From positions 62,001 to 126,000 of the forward strand of contig JAILRA010000075.1 in assembly GCA_024698715.1 (NCBI GenBank): a DNA stretch of 64,000 nt, in the 5' to 3' direction. Source of the stretch: Lachnospiraceae bacterium (lineage in GTDB: Bacteria; Bacillota; Clostridia; Lachnospirales; Lachnospiraceae). The first letter of the stretch is position 1. Every line of letters begins with the position of its first letter. Positions 24,856 through 33,778 of this stretch are shown piece after piece. The notes beneath the pieces are model-generated. The model was given only the letters and a program-made list of their open reading frames with translations. It made no database searches and was not told the origin of the DNA. Position numbers and translations under genes: made by a program.

Positions 24856-25740
24856 ATGGAAAAGCAGATTCAGCTCTTTATAGATTACATACACAATAAG
24901 AAAAAAACATCTCAGAATACCGAGATGTCATATAAAAGAGATTTGCTTAAAGTAGTTGCTTTTTTGAATGAGCGTGGGATTAACAGCTGGGAAGACGTAA
25001 AATATTCTGATCTTAAAGAATATATTGATTCCATGTTTGAAGGCAATTTCGCCAATGCATCCATTTCCAGAAGCATAGCATCCGTAAAAGCGTTCTTTTC
25101 ATTCTTACAGGTTTCGAAAGTATGCGAGGATGATGTTGCCAAAGAACTTAAAGCTCCGAAGATCGAAAAGAAGATGCCCAATATTCTCACAAAGAATGAA
25201 GTCACGCTTCTTTTGGAACAGCCTTCCGGAAAAACTCCCAAACAGATAAGAGATAAGGCAATGCTCGAACTTCTGTATGCTACGGGCATAAGAGTAAGCG
25301 AACTGATCTCTCTTGAGAATTCGGATATAAACCTTAATATGGATTTCATAAAGATCCGCGATCTTAAGAAAGAACGTCTGATCCCTTTCGGAACCAAAGC
25401 TCATAATGCGATGACCGAATATATCCTTAACTCAAGAGATATTCTTCTTGAAAACAATGAATCGAATTATTTCTTCGTTAACTGCTCGGGATCGCAGATG
25501 TCCAGACAGGGCTTCTGGAAGCTTATAAAGAGCTATACCAAGATGGCCGGTATCGAAGCGGATATCACACCTCATACATTAAGACATTCGTTTGCGGCAC
25601 ATCTGGTTGAAAACGGAGCCGAACTAAAGGCTGTACAGGAAATGCTCGGACATTCCGATATTTCGACCACACAGATATATCTAAACAATGCACAGAATCA
25701 TCTGAGAGATGTATACGATAAAGCTCATCCGAGAAAATAA
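24856..25740 (+). CDS. xerD: Tyrosine recombinase XerD-like
   Basis: A 294-residue tyrosine recombinase of XerC/XerD size: SAM-like core-binding N-terminal domain (about residues 1-90) and catalytic domain with TGIRVSELISLENSDI (catalytic Arg), HTLRHSFAAHLVENGAELKA (H-x2-R), LGHSDISTTQIYLN (His and nucleophile Tyr). XerD resolves chromosome dimers at dif with a partner. Alone next to housekeeping genes, with no att sites or phage genes, it is more likely XerD than an element integrase. No dif-like site was recognised near it. Confidence 0.87.
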   Translation: MEKQIQLFIDYIHNKKKTSQNTEMSYKRDLLKVVAFLNERGINSWEDVKYSDLKEYIDSMFEGNFANASISRSIASVKAFFSFLQVSKVCEDDVAKELKAPKIEKKMPNILTKNEVTLLLEQPSGKTPKQIRDKAMLELLYATGIRVSELISLENSDINLNMDFIKIRDLKKERLIPFGTKAHNAMTEYILNSRDILLENNESNYFFVNCSGSQMSRQGFWKLIKSYTKMAGIEADITPHTLRHSFAAHLVENGAELKAVQEMLGHSDISTTQIYLNNAQNHLRDVYDKAHPRK

Positions 25741-25776
25741 AAAAGAAATGTTGAAGATCGACATTTCTTTTTTTTA
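25740..25776. terminator. Bidirectional terminator between xerD and PHP gene
   Basis: AAAAGAAATGT pairs with ACATTTCTTTT around TGAAGATCG, with A-run on one side and eight T on the other, so it can stop transcription from both converging genes. Confidence 0.85.
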
Positions 25777-25785
25777 TACATATTT

Positions 25786-26610
25786 TTAATTGATTTTTAT
25801 GAATTCCGGTTTTCTTTCTTTGAAAGCTGTGATATATTTGAATCCTACATCAGTCAGCAATTCGGATGCAAGATCGATCCCGTATGCAATATCATTAACA
25901 TTGTGCGCATCGCTTCCGAACGTAATTATTTCCCCGCCGCATTCTTTATATAATCTGAGTATATCCTTTGAAGGGTTGAAATTTTTTAGTTTGCTCCTTA
26001 ATCCTCCGGAATTTATCTCGATACCTTTGCCTTTTTCTACGAGATTTTTGAAAATTGCACGAAAGATTTCGATATAATTGTATATATCGAGTACTTCGGG
26101 TGTTGTTTCCGTATATCTTGCGCAGTAATCCAGATGTCCGTATACATCGAAATCGTTAAAATTTTTAACATTATCCAGTATTTCTTCGAAATAGATCGTC
26201 ATACCGTCAACGGGATTGATGTTTTCCCAGTATTCGGGGAAATAAGGATCGAGTTTTTTGGCCGTATGAGAGGAGAGGATCACAAAATCAAATGGAGAAG
26301 AATTGATGATCTCGCTTCCCAAACTCCAGATTTCCGGATAAATACCCAGTTCTATACCCAGGCGGACTTTGATCCTCGACTGAATTGATTCGTTGTTCCT
26401 GACTTTTTTTGCGTTTTCGATATAGGCAGGAACATCAAGATCGAAAATCGGACCTTCGTCTTTTCTGTAACTCGGGAAAAGGGGGTCATAATGATCCGTG
26501 AAACATATAATATCCAGATTTTTGTCGTAAGCAGCATTTATCATATCGATCATTTCCGTATGAGAATCGCCGGAAAACGATGAATGCATATGCTGATCGC
26601 ATTTGATCAT
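25786..26610 (-). CDS. PHP-domain phosphatase, histidinol-phosphatase (HisJ) like
   Basis: A 274-residue protein of the PHP family. Metal-binding motifs are visible: CDQHMHSSFSGDSHTEM at the start (HxH), ICFTDHYDPLF, GIELGIYPE, VILSSHTAK, YGHLDYCARY, and ITFGSDAHNVNDIAYG at the end. This set fits K-type histidinol-phosphate phosphatase, the penultimate step of histidine synthesis, but no other his gene is near, so the substrate is not certain. It reads opposite to its neighbours; AAAGGA precedes the ATG on the minus strand by about 10 bases. Confidence 0.85.
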   Translation of the reverse strand: MIKCDQHMHSSFSGDSHTEMIDMINAAYDKNLDIICFTDHYDPLFPSYRKDEGPIFDLDVPAYIENAKKVRNNESIQSRIKVRLGIELGIYPEIWSLGSEIINSSPFDFVILSSHTAKKLDPYFPEYWENINPVDGMTIYFEEILDNVKNFNDFDVYGHLDYCARYTETTPEVLDIYNYIEIFRAIFKNLVEKGKGIEINSGGLRSKLKNFNPSKDILRLYKECGGEIITFGSDAHNVNDIAYGIDLASELLTDVGFKYITAFKERKPEFIKIN

Positions 26611-26697
26611 ATTATAATATTCCTTTACTTATTATTTTGTTTCTTCGGCTATTTATTTTATCATTATTGGAACAAATATGCCATAAACAAAATTTTT

Positions 26698-26726
26698 TGT
26701 AATTTATCCGTTATATTTGATATAAT
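26698..26726 (+). promoter_or_regulatory. gltX promoter
   Basis: TTGTAA (26698-26703), 17-bp spacer, TATAAT (26721-26726), about 55 bases before the gltX start. The rest of the gap between the PHP gene and gltX is AT-rich with nothing else seen. Confidence 0.6.
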
Positions 26727-26781
26727 ATATATCGTTTTTAACGTATGATTAAAAATTAAGTTTTCGGAAAGAGGTAGAATA

Positions 26782-28245
26782 ATGACCAAAATCAGAACAA
26801 GATTCGCTCCTTCGCCTACGGGAAGAATGCATGTAGGCAATTTGAGAACCGCGCTTTACGCTTATCTTATCGCAAAGCATGAAGGCGGAGATTATATCTT
26901 AAGGATCGAGGATACCGATCAGGAAAGATATGTCGAAGGAGCTGTTGATATAATTTACAGGACTCTTGAAAAAACAGGACTTATACATGATGAAGGCCCC
27001 GATAAGGATAAGGGCTTCGGACCTTATGTTCAGTCTGACAGACAAAAAAGCGGGATTTATCTTGAGTATGCCAAGAAACTTATAGAAAAAGGTGAGGCAT
27101 ATTACTGTTTCTGCGATAAGGAAAGACTTGCCACTTTGACAAGAAAAGAAGGAGATAAGGAGATCAATGTTTATGATAAGCATTGCCTTTCTCTTTCCAA
27201 AGAAGAGATCGAGGAAAATCTAAAAGCCGGTAAGCCTTATGTTATCAGACAGAACAATCCCAACACGGGAAGTACCGTATTCCATGATGAGATCTACGGA
27301 GACATCAGCGTGGACAATTCGGAACTTGACGATATGATCCTTATCAAATCCGACGGATTCCCTACATATAATTTTGCAAATGTCATTGATGACCATCTTA
27401 TGGGTATTACGCATGTTGTAAGAGGAAACGAGTATCTTTCTTCATCTCCTAAATACAACAGATTATATGAAGCTTTCGGATGGGAAGTGCCCGTGTACGT
27501 TCATTGTCCTCTGATTACTGATGAAAATCATCAGAAATTATCCAAAAGATGCGGACATTCTTCTTATGAAGATCTGATCGAACAGGGATTTTTATCAGAT
27601 GCGATCGTCAATTTTGTCGCACTTCTCGGTTGGAGTCCCGAGGACAACAGGGAGATCATGTCTCTTGATGAACTTATCAAAGCTTTCGATTATCGTCATA
27701 TCAACAAATCGCCTGCCGTATTTGATTATACTAAACTCAAATGGATGAACGGCGAATATATCAAGGCTATGGATTTTGATGCATTTTACGAAAAAGCTCT
27801 TCCTATCATCAAGAGTGTTATCTCAAAGGATTATGATTTTGTAAAAATAGCAGAAATGGTTAAGACAAGAATAGAGGTATTTCCCGATATTCCCGATCAT
27901 ATCGATTTCTTTGAGGCCGTTCCCGAATATGATTCACAGATGTATGTTCATAAGAAAATGAAGACGGATGTCCGGATCTCTCTTGATGTGCTTAAGGAAA
28001 TACTTCCTGTTTTGGAAGATCTCGATGCATCGAAATACAATAATGACGATCTGTATTCACTTCTTATTGATTTTGCCGCAAAGAAAGAACTTAAAAACGG
28101 AACAGTTCTCTGGCCCGTAAGAACCGCACTTTCAGGAAAGCAGATGACACCCTGCGGTGCAACCGAAATTTTAGAAATATTAGGAAAGGAAGAGTCGCTT
28201 AAGAGAATCAAAGCGGCCATTGAAAAACTATCGAATGATATTTGA
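26782..28245 (+). CDS. gltX: Glutamyl-tRNA synthetase
   Basis: A 487-residue class I aminoacyl-tRNA synthetase. The HIGH-type signature is [19 protein letters not shown] (HVGN, about residues 8-26), the ATP motif [10 protein letters not shown] (about 254), and [15 protein letters not shown] is typical of GluRS. Whether it also charges tRNA-Gln cannot be told here. GAAAGAGG precedes ATG. Its end overlaps the following helicase gene by 11 bases. Confidence 0.95.
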   Translation: MTKIRTRFAPSPTGRMHVGNLRTALYAYLIAKHEGGDYILRIEDTDQERYVEGAVDIIYRTLEKTGLIHDEGPDKDKGFGPYVQSDRQKSGIYLEYAKKLIEKGEAYYCFCDKERLATLTRKEGDKEINVYDKHCLSLSKEEIEENLKAGKPYVIRQNNPNTGSTVFHDEIYGDISVDNSELDDMILIKSDGFPTYNFANVIDDHLMGITHVVRGNEYLSSSPKYNRLYEAFGWEVPVYVHCPLITDENHQKLSKRCGHSSYEDLIEQGFLSDAIVNFVALLGWSPEDNREIMSLDELIKAFDYRHINKSPAVFDYTKLKWMNGEYIKAMDFDAFYEKALPIIKSVISKDYDFVKIAEMVKTRIEVFPDIPDHIDFFEAVPEYDSQMYVHKKMKTDVRISLDVLKEILPVLEDLDASKYNNDDLYSLLIDFAAKKELKNGTVLWPVRTALSGKQMTPCGATEILEILGKEESLKRIKAAIEKLSNDI

Positions 28246-30139
28246 TGAAAATCAAAGAGCGGTGATAGAAGCTCCTCCCGGATCCATGCTTGTAACAGCG
28301 GGTCCGGGATCGGGCAAAACAGCTGTTCTAACACACAGGATACGTTATCTTAATGAAAAGTATAAGATACCGTATGAAAAGATTCTGGTGATCACTTTCA
28401 CCAAAGCTGCCGCAAAGCAGATGAAATCCAGATTTGAATCACAAAATGAATGTGAATCGCGGGTGACGTTCTGTACCTTTCATTCATTTTTCTATTCAAT
28501 AATCAAAGATTTCGACAATTCCGAATTTTCAATTATTTCCCAAAATGAAAAACTGAATATTTTAAAGACCGTACTTCTTGATGAGGATATCGATGTCGAC
28601 CACGTTGATACCGGTATTTTATTGGATGAAATATCCAAAGTTAAAAATCTCGACAGAGATATTGCCGATCATCATTCCGTTATTTTAGAAAAAGAACGAT
28701 TTTTGAAGATTTATACATCATACGAAAATGAAAAAAGAGCAAGAAAACTGCTTGATTATGATGATTTTGTTTTATTTGCATATGAAATTTTCGAAAAAGA
28801 CAGATCATTCTTCGAAAAATGGAAGAAAAAATACGAATATTGTCTTATAGACGAATTCCAGGATATTAATTACAAGCAATATTCGCTTGTTATCAAATTG
28901 TTTAAGGATAAAAAAGTATTTGCAGTCGGAGACGAAGACCAGTCGATATATGCTTTCAGAGGTTCATCAAGCGATATATGCATTAAATTCAAAAAAGATT
29001 TCAATGCTGATGTATATAAACTGGTAACCAATTACAGAAGTTCAAAGAAGATCGTTGAATCTTCGGTAAAACTGATCTCAAACAATACTCTGAGATTCGA
29101 CAAACAGATAGTCAGTTCAAAAGATTCTGCATTGGGCGAATGTTTTGTCAGACGATTTGATTCATATATGGATGAATATGATGCAATGGCCGATTTGATA
29201 AAAGAAGGCTCCGAAAGAGGGAAGAGTATTGCTGTTCTGCTTAGGACCAACAATATTCCTGATGCTTTAAAATACTCTTTTTTAAAAAAGAAGGTCGAAT
29301 TTGTTTCCGAAACCCCTGCCAATTCAAACTCAGACAGTGAATGCATTAAGGATATTCTTACATATTTTAAGCTATCGACCGGCGAAAACACATACAAAAA
29401 TCTTTTAAGGATCGCTAATAAGCCGAACAGATATATTTCAAGAGAGTTTTTGTCATCATGTAAGGAAAAAGAAAACAAATATGATGATAGTTTTAGTTAT
29501 GTAAACCTATACAGGAATAGTAAAAATAAAACATATCTCGCGACAAATATTTTTAAATTGGAAAAGCATCTTAAAGAACTAAAGAAACTGTCTTCATTTG
29601 AGGGATTGATGTATGTATTGAATGTAATAGGATATGAAAAGTATCTGTTTGAAAAGAAAAGCAAATGTTTAAAAGATATTGAGGAAATAAAGAATCTCTG
29701 CAGAGAATTTGAATCGAAAGAAGAACTGACAGAGTATTTTGAACTGATGTCAGGTGTAAATGAAAAATGTACTACATTGGTTTCTGCTAAATCGTTTGAT
29801 GGTAATAATATTATATCATCTTTTTTGAATGATAAAAAAGGATCCGATAATAATTCGCAGTCTGTGAAAGCGAACGAAAATGATATTTGCAAAAGTATCC
29901 CGAGTATAATAACCATACATGCAGCCAAAGGACGCGAGTGGGATGAAGTTTATATCCCCGATCTTAACGAAGGAAACATACCTCATAAGAAAGCAGTTTC
30001 CAAAGAGGAGATCGAAGAGGAAAGAAGGCTTTTTTATGTCGCGATGACAAGAGCAAAGGAAAAACTCTTCATAGGATGTGTAAAAGATATTGAAAGAAAT
30101 GTACATCCTTCTTTGTTTTTTGAAGAATTGAAACGTTGA
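28235..30139 (+). CDS. UvrD/PcrA-type DNA helicase
   Basis: A 634-residue superfamily 1 helicase: Q-motif region [12 protein letters not shown], Walker [18 protein letters not shown], motif Ia [12 protein letters not shown], Walker [16 protein letters not shown], motif [17 protein letters not shown], motif [12 protein letters not shown], motif [19 protein letters not shown] and motif [19 protein letters not shown]. It is shorter than typical PcrA/UvrD (about 720) and lacks the long C-terminal tail. A TTG at 28220 in frame is possible, but ATG 28235 gives a family-like N-terminus. It overlaps gltX by 11 bases, so coupled expression is likely. Confidence 0.9.
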   Translation: MIFDENQRAVIEAPPGSMLVTAGPGSGKTAVLTHRIRYLNEKYKIPYEKILVITFTKAAAKQMKSRFESQNECESRVTFCTFHSFFYSIIKDFDNSEFSIISQNEKLNILKTVLLDEDIDVDHVDTGILLDEISKVKNLDRDIADHHSVILEKERFLKIYTSYENEKRARKLLDYDDFVLFAYEIFEKDRSFFEKWKKKYEYCLIDEFQDINYKQYSLVIKLFKDKKVFAVGDEDQSIYAFRGSSSDICIKFKKDFNADVYKLVTNYRSSKKIVESSVKLISNNTLRFDKQIVSSKDSALGECFVRRFDSYMDEYDAMADLIKEGSERGKSIAVLLRTNNIPDALKYSFLKKKVEFVSETPANSNSDSECIKDILTYFKLSTGENTYKNLLRIANKPNRYISREFLSSCKEKENKYDDSFSYVNLYRNSKNKTYLATNIFKLEKHLKELKKLSSFEGLMYVLNVIGYEKYLFEKKSKCLKDIEEIKNLCREFESKEELTEYFELMSGVNEKCTTLVSAKSFDGNNIISSFLNDKKGSDNNSQSVKANENDICKSIPSIITIHAAKGREWDEVYIPDLNEGNIPHKKAVSKEEIEEERRLFYVAMTRAKEKLFIGCVKDIERNVHPSLFFEELKR

Positions 30140-30158
30140 CGGAATTAAATATAAGGTA

Positions 30159-30186
30159 TTGAACAGAGATTATTTTGATGTATAAT
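30159..30186 (+). promoter_or_regulatory. pta promoter
   Basis: TTGAAC (30159-30164), 16-bp spacer, TATAAT (30181-30186), giving a leader of about 48 bases before pta with AAGGAG at its end. Confidence 0.65.
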
Positions 30187-30240
30187 TAAAAAGGTTTGAA
30201 AAATCGACAATAAAAAATTTATATAAAAGGAGATAGTGAA

Positions 30241-31239
30241 ATGGCATTTGTTGACAGAATCAAAGAAAGAGCTAAACTTCAGAGCAAAACAATCCTGCTT
30301 CCCGAAACAATGGATGACAGAACTTATTATGCTGCAGAAGGTGCTATCAAAGAAGGAATCGCTAATATCGTTCTTATCGGTTCAAAAGATGAAATTGATG
30401 CTCATGTTAAAGCAACCGGAGTTGATATTTCCAAAGCGGGAATCGTTGACCCTGCTAACTGCGATAAGCTTGAAGATTACGTAAATCTTCTTTATGAAAC
30501 AAGAAAAGCAAAGGGTATGACACCCGAACAGGCCAGAGAAATACTTCTTAAAGATACGATCACATTCGGTATCGTAATGCTTAAAGCCGGAGATGCTGAC
30601 GGACTTGTAGCAGGTGCTTGTCATTCTACAGCCGATACGCTTCGTCCTTCACTTCAGATTCTTAAGACAAAAGCAGGATGCAAACTTGTTTCAGCATTCT
30701 TTATCATGGATGTTCCCAATTGCGAATACGGTGCAAACGGTACATTTATCTTTGCTGACTCCGGTCTTAATCAGGATCCCAATCCCGAAGAACTTGCAGC
30801 TATCGCTGATTCCAGTGCACAGAGCTTCGAAAGCCTTGTAGGCGAGAAGGCAGTTTGTGCAATGCTTTCACATTCGACAGTTGGTTCTGCAAAGCATCCT
30901 TTGGTAGACAAGATGGTAGAAGCTACAAGAATTGCAAAAGAGCAGTATCCCGATCTTGTTGTTGACGGCGAATTCCAGCTTGATGCAGCTATCGTTCCTT
31001 CGGTAGCAAAATCCAAAGCGCCCAATTCAGATGTTGCAGGCAAAGCAAATGTTCTTATTTTCCCGAACCTTGATGCAGGTAATATTGCATACAAGATCGT
31101 TCAGAGACTTGCTAAGGCCGATGCTTACGGTCCTATCCTTCAGGGTATCGCAAAACCCGTTAACGATCTTTCAAGAGGATGTTCCTGGGAAGATATTGTG
31201 GGTGTTATCGCAATAACCGTTTGCCAAGCAAGCGTATAA
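30241..31239 (+). CDS. pta: Phosphate acetyltransferase
   Basis: A 332-residue Pta, which interconverts acetyl-CoA and acetyl phosphate in acetate fermentation. The short (class I) form is seen: LPETMDDRTYYAAEGAIKEG, DGLVAGACHSTADTLRPSLQ, then MLSHSTVGSAKHPLVDKM, VDGEFQLDAAIVPSVAKSK and ANVLIFPNLDAGNIAYKIVQ near the C-terminus. AAGGAG precedes ATG. In many relatives ackA (acetate kinase) follows directly; here it does not, and a terminator closes a single-gene unit. Confidence 0.96.
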   Translation: MAFVDRIKERAKLQSKTILLPETMDDRTYYAAEGAIKEGIANIVLIGSKDEIDAHVKATGVDISKAGIVDPANCDKLEDYVNLLYETRKAKGMTPEQAREILLKDTITFGIVMLKAGDADGLVAGACHSTADTLRPSLQILKTKAGCKLVSAFFIMDVPNCEYGANGTFIFADSGLNQDPNPEELAAIADSSAQSFESLVGEKAVCAMLSHSTVGSAKHPLVDKMVEATRIAKEQYPDLVVDGEFQLDAAIVPSVAKSKAPNSDVAGKANVLIFPNLDAGNIAYKIVQRLAKADAYGPILQGIAKPVNDLSRGCSWEDIVGVIAITVCQASV

Positions 31240-31273
31240 ACAGAAGAGCGTTATAATTTCTGAAAATAATATA

Positions 31274-31312
31274 TCCTCATTCGTCATTAAAACCGGCGGA
31301 TGAGGATTTTTT
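31274..31312 (+). terminator. Terminator after pta
   Basis: TCCTCAT (31274-31280) pairs with ATGAGGA (31300-31306), followed by six T (31307-31312), then ATGCACAGGCC. Confidence 0.8.
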
Positions 31313-31330
31313 ATGCACAGGCCAGTGCAG
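31313..31330 (+). repeat. Short post-terminator repeat, copy C
   Basis: ATGCACAGGCCAGTGCAG follows the pta terminator T-run directly; TGCAC (31314-31318) pairs with GTGCA (31325-31329). It matches the head of the copy at 52745 (ATGCTAAGGCCGTGCA), so it looks like a truncated member of that repeat. Confidence 0.45.
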
Positions 31331-31337
31331 ATAAAAT

Positions 31338-31374
31338 AAAAAAACCTTCCCGATAGGGAAGGCTTATTATAAGA
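31338..31374 (-). terminator. Terminator of rpmF (minus strand)
   Basis: CCTTCCC (about 31347-31353) and GGGAAGG (31358-31364) around GATA, with an A-run on the plus strand giving a T-run on the minus strand after the hairpin. Correct for transcription of rpmF. Confidence 0.85.
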
Positions 31375-31383
31375 AATTTGATT

Positions 31384-31569
31384 TTATTCTTCGTCTAACT
31401 TGATGATCTCTTTCTTGTTGTAGCATCCGCAAGCTTTGCATACTCTGTGAGGAACAGTAAGAGCACCGCACTTTGAACATTTAACCAATGTTACGGTTCC
31501 CATCTTCCAGTTTGCTCTTCTTTTATCTCTATGGCTTTTGGATGATTTGTTCTTAGGACAAATAGACAT
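31384..31569 (-). CDS. rpmF: Ribosomal protein L32
   Basis: A 61-residue L32: MSICPKNKSSKSHRDKRRAN, then VKCSKCGALTVPHRVCKACG, a four-Cys zinc-binding form (CxxC twice), ending CYNKKEI. The frame extends further upstream, but GGAGG six bases before the ATG at 31569 fixes the start. It is transcribed opposite to plsX, unlike the usual yceD-rpmF-plsX arrangement, from its own strong promoter. Confidence 0.95.
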   Translation of the reverse strand: MSICPKNKSSKSHRDKRRANWKMGTVTLVKCSKCGALTVPHRVCKACGCYNKKEIIKLDEE

Positions 31570-31615
31570 TTCTTTACACCTCCAATTCCCTTCATCTTTT
31601 AATCGTACAAAGAAG

Positions 31616-31644
31616 AGTATACAGTTTGAAAATAACTTTGTCAA
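31616..31644 (-). promoter_or_regulatory. rpmF promoter (minus strand)
   Basis: On the minus strand TTGACA (31644-31639), 17-bp spacer, TATACT (31621-31616). Near-consensus sigma-A promoter, as expected for a ribosomal protein gene. Confidence 0.85.
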
Positions 31645-31670
31645 CAAAAATGTGAATATTAAAGAATTTA

Positions 31671-31699
31671 TTGATTTTTCGCATTATTTTTAGTATATT
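31671..31699 (+). promoter_or_regulatory. plsX promoter
   Basis: TTGATT (31671-31676), 17-bp spacer, TATATT (31694-31699), divergent from the rpmF promoter about 30 bases away. Confidence 0.65.
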
Positions 31700-31745
31700 T
31701 AAGTTTGAGTTTTTATGTATATCTGTGTAAATTCGAGGATTGAAA

Positions 31746-32768
31746 ATGAGCGATTTTGTTAAAGTTGCACTTGATGCTCACGGTGGGGATAACGCTCCGA
31801 AAGAAGTGGTAAAAGGTGCTTTAAAAGCTTTAAAAGAAGCAGACAATCTGAAGATCTTTCTTGTAGGTGTTGAAGAGCTTGTCAAACAGGAACTTGAAGG
31901 CACTGAATATGATAAGGAAAGACTTGAAATAATACATGCTCCTGAAATAATCGGAATGGCCGAGCCTCCGGTAGCTGCCATCAGAAAGAAAAAGAATTCT
32001 TCAATAGTTAAAGGAATGCAGCTTGTTAAGGACAATATTGCGGATGCTTTTGTTTCGTGCGGAAGCACCGGTGCGGTTCTTGTCGGAGGACAGGTTATTG
32101 TCGGAAGGATAAAAGGTGTCGAAAGACCTCCTCTGGCTCCGCTTATTCCTACAGCCACAGGTTTTTCGCTGCTTATAGACTGTGGCGCGAATGTGGATTC
32201 AAAACCTTCGAATCTTTTGCAGTTTGCAAAAATGGGCAGTATATATATGAGCAAAATGGTCGGCGTTGATAATCCCAGAGTCGGCCTTGTAAATATAGGA
32301 GCCGAAGAAGAAAAGGGTAATGCACTGGTCAAAGATGCTTTTCCTTTGCTTAAGGGATGCCCCGATATCAATTTTATAGGCAGTGTCGAAGCAAGAGACA
32401 TTCCGCACGGTGTATGCGATGTAATAGTATGTGATGCATTTGTCGGTAATGTTATCTTAAAATTATATGAAGGTCTGAGTGATACGCTTGTTTCAAAGAT
32501 CAAAGAATCAATGATGTCCAATCTTCAAAGCAAGATCGGAGCAGCTTTGGTCAAAAAATCACTGAAACGGACCATTAAAGGTTTTTCTTCTTCCGAATAC
32601 GGAGGAGCTCCCCTTCTCGGACTTAAAGGCCTTGTAGTGAAGGGTCACGGCAACTCAACGGAAAAAGAATTCAGGAATGCCATCATGCAGTGCATAAAAT
32701 TTAAGGAAAGCGGCATTCTTGATATAATGAGCGAAAGTTTTGCCATTACCGAAATTCAGGAGGAATAG
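31746..32768 (+). CDS. plsX: Phosphate acyltransferase PlsX
   Basis: About 340 residues; PlsX converts acyl-ACP to acyl-phosphate for phospholipid synthesis. It opens with VKVALDAHGGDNAPKEVVKG and carries SCGSTGAVLVGGQ, LIDCGANVDSKPSNLLQFA, VCDAFVGNVILKLYEGLSD and SSEYGGAPLLGLKGLVVKGH. Two ATGs are possible: 31740 (ATGAAA) inside a poor context and 31746 (ATGAGC); the choice changes two residues only. It is followed after 9 bases by acpP. Confidence 0.94.
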   Translation: MSDFVKVALDAHGGDNAPKEVVKGALKALKEADNLKIFLVGVEELVKQELEGTEYDKERLEIIHAPEIIGMAEPPVAAIRKKKNSSIVKGMQLVKDNIADAFVSCGSTGAVLVGGQVIVGRIKGVERPPLAPLIPTATGFSLLIDCGANVDSKPSNLLQFAKMGSIYMSKMVGVDNPRVGLVNIGAEEEKGNALVKDAFPLLKGCPDINFIGSVEARDIPHGVCDVIVCDAFVGNVILKLYEGLSDTLVSKIKESMMSNLQSKIGAALVKKSLKRTIKGFSSSEYGGAPLLGLKGLVVKGHGNSTEKEFRNAIMQCIKFKESGILDIMSESFAITEIQEE

Positions 32769-32777
32769 AGTTCTATT

Positions 32778-33014
32778 ATGGTACTTGATGTATTAAAGGA
32801 AAAAATTGTAGAAATACTAAATGTGGATCCTAACGAAATCACGGAAAAAACCACTTTCATAGGGGATTTATGTGCTGATTCGCTTGATGTTTATCAGATC
32901 ATCATCGGTGTGGAGGACGCTCTTGATATATCACTTGAAGGGGAAGATGTCGAGCAGATAAACAATGTCGGTGAAGCGGTATTATTAATAGAAAAGGTGA
33001 TGAATAATAAATAA
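32778..33014 (+). CDS. acpP: Acyl carrier protein
   Basis: A 78-residue ACP, the carrier of growing acyl chains. The phosphopantetheine attachment site is FIGDLCADSLDVYQII (Ser of DSLD, about residue 36). Acidic throughout, as usual. Its TAA overlaps the rnc ATG by one base (TAATG). Ribosome binding site upstream is weak (GAGTTC), suggesting coupling to plsX. Confidence 0.94.
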   Translation: MVLDVLKEKIVEILNVDPNEITEKTTFIGDLCADSLDVYQIIIGVEDALDISLEGEDVEQINNVGEAVLLIEKVMNNK

Positions 33015-33709
33015 TGAATATTGATGAAAAACTGAAAAAACTCCAGGAACTGATCGGATTGGAGTTTAATGATACAGCCAATTTAAGGAGTGCGATTTCG
33101 CATTCTTCTTTTGTTAACGAGTTAAAAGTCAACAAATGGGAAGATTATGAAAGACTTGAATTTCTGGGTGATGCAGTACTTGAGATCGTTTCCAGCGATT
33201 TCCTTTACAGACAGCATCCCGATATGCCCGAAGGGGAATTATCCAAATTGAGGGCATCTCTTGTTTGTGAACCTTCACTTGCTTTTACTGCAAAAAGAAT
33301 GAATTTAAGTGAATTCATTCTGCTCGGAAAAGGTGAGGATGCAAGCGGCGGAAGAAACAGGAATTCTCTTCTTTCCGATGTTTTTGAGGCTATTATAGGT
33401 GCAGTTTATCTTGAATTCGGCTATATGGAAGCCAAAAACTATATTGAAAAGTTTCTGCTTAACGATATTTCCGAAAATCAGCTCTTTGTTGATTCGAAGA
33501 GCAGAATGCAGATACTTGTTCAGTCTAAAGAAGGCATGAACCTTGAATATAAGGTTATAGAAGAAACCGGTCCCGATCATGACAAGCATTTTGTAGTCGG
33601 ACTTTTTATAAATGATGAGATGATATGTTCGGGTGAAGGACATAACAAAAAAGAGGCGGAACAGCTTGCCGCATACAATGGGATCAAGATCCTGGCCAAA
33701 GAAGAATGA
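33014..33709 (+). CDS. rnc: Ribonuclease III
   Basis: A 231-residue RNase III, which cuts double-stranded RNA in rRNA maturation and decay. The catalytic signature is YERLEFLGDAVLEIVSSDFL (about residues 44-63) with the second acidic site in LLSDVFEAIIGAVYLEFG; the C-terminal dsRNA-binding domain ends HNKKEAEQLAAYNGIKILAK. Overlaps acpP by one base. Gene order plsX-acpP-rnc-smc is standard. Confidence 0.95.
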   Translation: MNIDEKLKKLQELIGLEFNDTANLRSAISHSSFVNELKVNKWEDYERLEFLGDAVLEIVSSDFLYRQHPDMPEGELSKLRASLVCEPSLAFTAKRMNLSEFILLGKGEDASGGRNRNSLLSDVFEAIIGAVYLEFGYMEAKNYIEKFLLNDISENQLFVDSKSRMQILVQSKEGMNLEYKVIEETGPDHDKHFVVGLFINDEMICSGEGHNKKEAEQLAAYNGIKILAKEE

Positions 33710-33714
33710 TCGAT

Positions 33715-33740
33715 CGGGAAGCTTTTGCTTCCGTATTTTC
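33715..33740 (+). terminator. Weak terminator-like hairpin between rnc and smc
   Basis: GGAAGC (33717-33722), loop TTTT, GCTTCC (33727-33732), then GTATTTTC. The T-run is broken, so partial termination or a processing site is more likely. Confidence 0.4.
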
Positions 33741-33778
33741 TGATGTTTTTATAAATATTATTACCAAGGAAGTATAAA

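Noticed and set aside
24856..25740. Integrase marking a mobile element
   Set aside because: No att repeats, excisionase, tRNA gene or mobile cargo nearby; neighbours are housekeeping genes and size fits XerD.
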